A DNA stretch of 64,000 bases. Source: Brevibacillus borstelensis. GTDB taxonomy: Bacteria; Bacillota; Bacilli; Brevibacillales; Brevibacillaceae. Shown here piece after piece: positions 62,753 through 64,000 of this stretch (position 1 is the first letter of the stretch; every line of letters begins with the position of its first letter). The translations under genes and the position numbers were made by a program. The stretch is taken from positions 115,660 to 179,659 of the forward strand of contig NZ_RHHO01000016.1 of the NCBI RefSeq assembly GCF_003710865.1, read 5' to 3'. The notes under the pieces are model-generated. The model was not told where the DNA came from. It was given only the letters and a program-made list of their open reading frames with translations, and made no database searches.

Positions 62753-63658
62753 TTATTTCATGATGGTCAACAATTTGCAAACCCCATACTCAGCCTTCTC
62801 CCTGTCCCCCTCGGGAATTCGCTTTAACAGGTCGAGCGCGGCGTAAGGCACTTTTAACGCATGCGGATCTTCGTATGTCTTCTCCCAATATTCCGGTGCA
62901 AGAACAGATGAAAACTCCGGTTCATGCACTTGGTCCCTTCGTACCTCCTCAGGCATTTGGCGATTGAGGTACATTTGTATGCGGTGGTTAATCATGCCTG
63001 CATCGACCAAGTCCTTATAGCCGAAGCGTTCCAGGTCGGTAAGTGCTTGCGCAAACGTAATGCTGTGCTCGGTTTCTCCGGCGAAATGGTACATGACGCC
63101 ATCGATCTTTCTTCCTGCTGATACTGTATGAAGCTCTTCAAATGCACGTTGCGCCATATCGACAGTGTCTCGATAGGGGGGAACAAATGGCCGGACATCC
63201 GGTTCGGTTACTTCAAAGTAGTTATCGATGCCCCAATATCGGTTCTGTCTGTCCTGCGTAGTCAATTCCAATACATGGACCAGGCCGTCCACGATCTCGG
63301 CTGTAATGAGTTCCGGCCGTTGCCGTAACGCTTTGAGAGCGAGTACCCCCAGCGCCAATCCGTGTCCGGAGGTTCTCAGTCTTTCTGTATTTGTCTGAAT
63401 GCCCGTTACCAAACGTTCCAGCAGATGCGGCTCCTCCCTGCTTTCTAGCAGCGGTGTGTACCATTCCGGGTTATTCCGCCGAAAGCCTTCGCATATCCGC
63501 TCTATTCCCTGCTTTACGTGCTCGGGTAGCTCATGCTCCTGATTCATAAAATACCCGGCCAAAAACGCTGCTCCAAAGTGGGCATAAAACCAGCCGTGTC
63601 TTCCCCCTCTTGCCATACCAATCAAACCCAATTCCAAAAAAGAATCCAGACTACGCAT
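62753..63658 (-). CDS. Unrecognised 301-residue helical protein
   Basis: The protein is soluble and mostly helical, without a signal peptide or membrane segment. Conserved-looking points are GRHGWFYAHFGAAFLAGYF near the start, SGHGLALGVLALKAL near residue 97, and HFAGETEHSITFAQALTDL near 190, with many His and acidic residues. I cannot place it in a family. Helical repeats rich in His suggest a ligand- or metal-binding fold, but this is a guess. It is single between the regulator and the rRNA operon. Confidence 0.65.
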   Translation of the reverse strand: MRSLDSFLELGLIGMARGGRHGWFYAHFGAAFLAGYFMNQEHELPEHVKQGIERICEGFRRNNPEWYTPLLESREEPHLLERLVTGIQTNTERLRTSGHGLALGVLALKALRQRPELITAEIVDGLVHVLELTTQDRQNRYWGIDNYFEVTEPDVRPFVPPYRDTVDMAQRAFEELHTVSAGRKIDGVMYHFAGETEHSITFAQALTDLERFGYKDLVDAGMINHRIQMYLNRQMPEEVRRDQVHEPEFSSVLAPEYWEKTYEDPHALKVPYAALDLLKRIPEGDREKAEYGVCKLLTIMK

Positions 63659-63742
63659 GGTAACAGCTCCCTTCTTTTGGTAGCTACCATTATATAATAT
63701 ATATTACTGTTTTTAAAGTATGAAAATTGATTGCTTGTACAC

Positions 63743-63789
63743 AAAAAGGCCTTGCTTCTCACTCCACAGGAGATGGAAACAAGGCCTTT
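63743..63789 (-). terminator. Terminator of the rRNA operon
   Basis: AAAGGCCTTG (63745-63754) pairs exactly with CAAGGCCTTT (63780-63789), followed by TTTGTG on the minus strand. It lies about 50 bases past the 23S end. Confidence 0.85.
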
Positions 63790-63839
63790 GGCTTCGCGCC
63801 TTCAAAACTGGATATGCATGCTGTAAGGATTTGTGTGGA

Positions 63840-64000
63840 TAAGTCCTCGACCGATTAGTATTCGTCAGCTCCACGCGTTGCCGCGCTTCCACACCGAACC
63901 TATCAACCTCATCGTCTATGAGGGGTCTTACCAGCTTAACGCTGTGGGAAGTCTCATCTTGGAGGGGGCTTCACGCTTAGATGCTTTCAGCGCTTATCCC
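63840..64000 (-). rRNA. 23S ribosomal RNA, 3' end (partial)
   Basis: Read on the minus strand, the sequence is the well-known 3' end of bacterial 23S rRNA: GGGATAAGCGCTGAAAGCAT, then CTAAGCGTGAAGC and AAGATGAGA, ending ACTAATCGGTCGAGGACTTA. The gene continues past the right edge. No 5S gene lies between it and the terminator. Confidence 0.96.

Overview
The window is a 64 kb piece of a low-to-mid-GC Gram-positive, spore-forming chromosome. The genes for sporulation proteins (YunB, YtaF and Spo0M-like), the Bacillus-type Fnr, the strong AGGAGG ribosome-binding sites with frequent GTG and TTG starts, and the regulator boxes (Zur, CsoR, MhqR, Fnr, NreC-like, c-di-AMP riboswitch) all point to Bacillales. 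Gene content and style suggest Paenibacillaceae, most likely Brevibacillus; this genus call is inference. No phage, integrase, intact transposase, CRISPR array or tRNA gene was seen.

Layout. 1-2.2 kb: a Zur-controlled CobW GTPase and a secreted protein. 2.5-6.1 kb: a lipoprotein, response regulator and histidine kinase operon. 6.1-7.7 kb: a nitroreductase and a short-chain dehydrogenase. 8.0-12.3 kb: a ba3-type oxidase operon (subunits IIa, II, I) next to an NreB/NreC-type oxygen-sensing two-component pair. 12.6-21.3 kb: a transporter, an acetyltransferase, a stalk-domain protein, YunB, a Ca2+ ATPase, YtaF and Spo0M. 21.6-27 kb: kdpFABC with a long regulatory leader holding a c-di-AMP riboswitch. 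28.2-31.3 kb: a copper operon (copA, a small membrane peptide, copZ) with CsoR-like operators. 31.3-37.9 kb: a diguanylate cyclase, the pseudouridine catabolism pair psuK-psuG, a DMT exporter and a GntR regulator.

38-43 kb: an MhqR-like quinone and electrophile stress cluster (regulator, azoreductase, DoxX), a pirin, and a cydAB-type quinol oxidase. 43-51 kb: a CoA-transferase, a palindromic repeat element, a decayed TetR/SMR relic, a LytTR regulator, an alanine/Na+ symporter, a SulP carrier and an AT-richer MFS gene. 51.5-59.5 kb: a low-oxygen region with a hemerythrin, fnr, and a minus-strand cluster coding for a Nas/Nap-like molybdoenzyme, a four-cluster ferredoxin subunit, a Rieske protein, a b-type-cytochrome-like membrane subunit, a small membrane protein, and a NarK-like carrier fused to a PAS domain. 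Fnr boxes sit near -41.5 of the likely promoters. 59.7-62.4 kb: a Ser/Asp-rich lipoprotein and a second two-component system. 62.7-64 kb: an unknown protein and the 3' end of a 23S rRNA gene, with no 5S gene between it and its terminator.

The strongest theme is control of respiration by oxygen: ba3 and bd oxidases, NreBC, Fnr, hemerythrin and a putative nitrate reductase complex. The most unusual items are the nitrate reductase-like cluster with its Rieske subunit and NarK-PAS fusion, the NreC-like boxes in front of both nreB and the ba3 operon, a long inverted repeat ending in T7 in the kdp leader, a 207 bp palindromic element at 44.9 kb, and short tandem repeats found repeatedly just after minus-strand genes.
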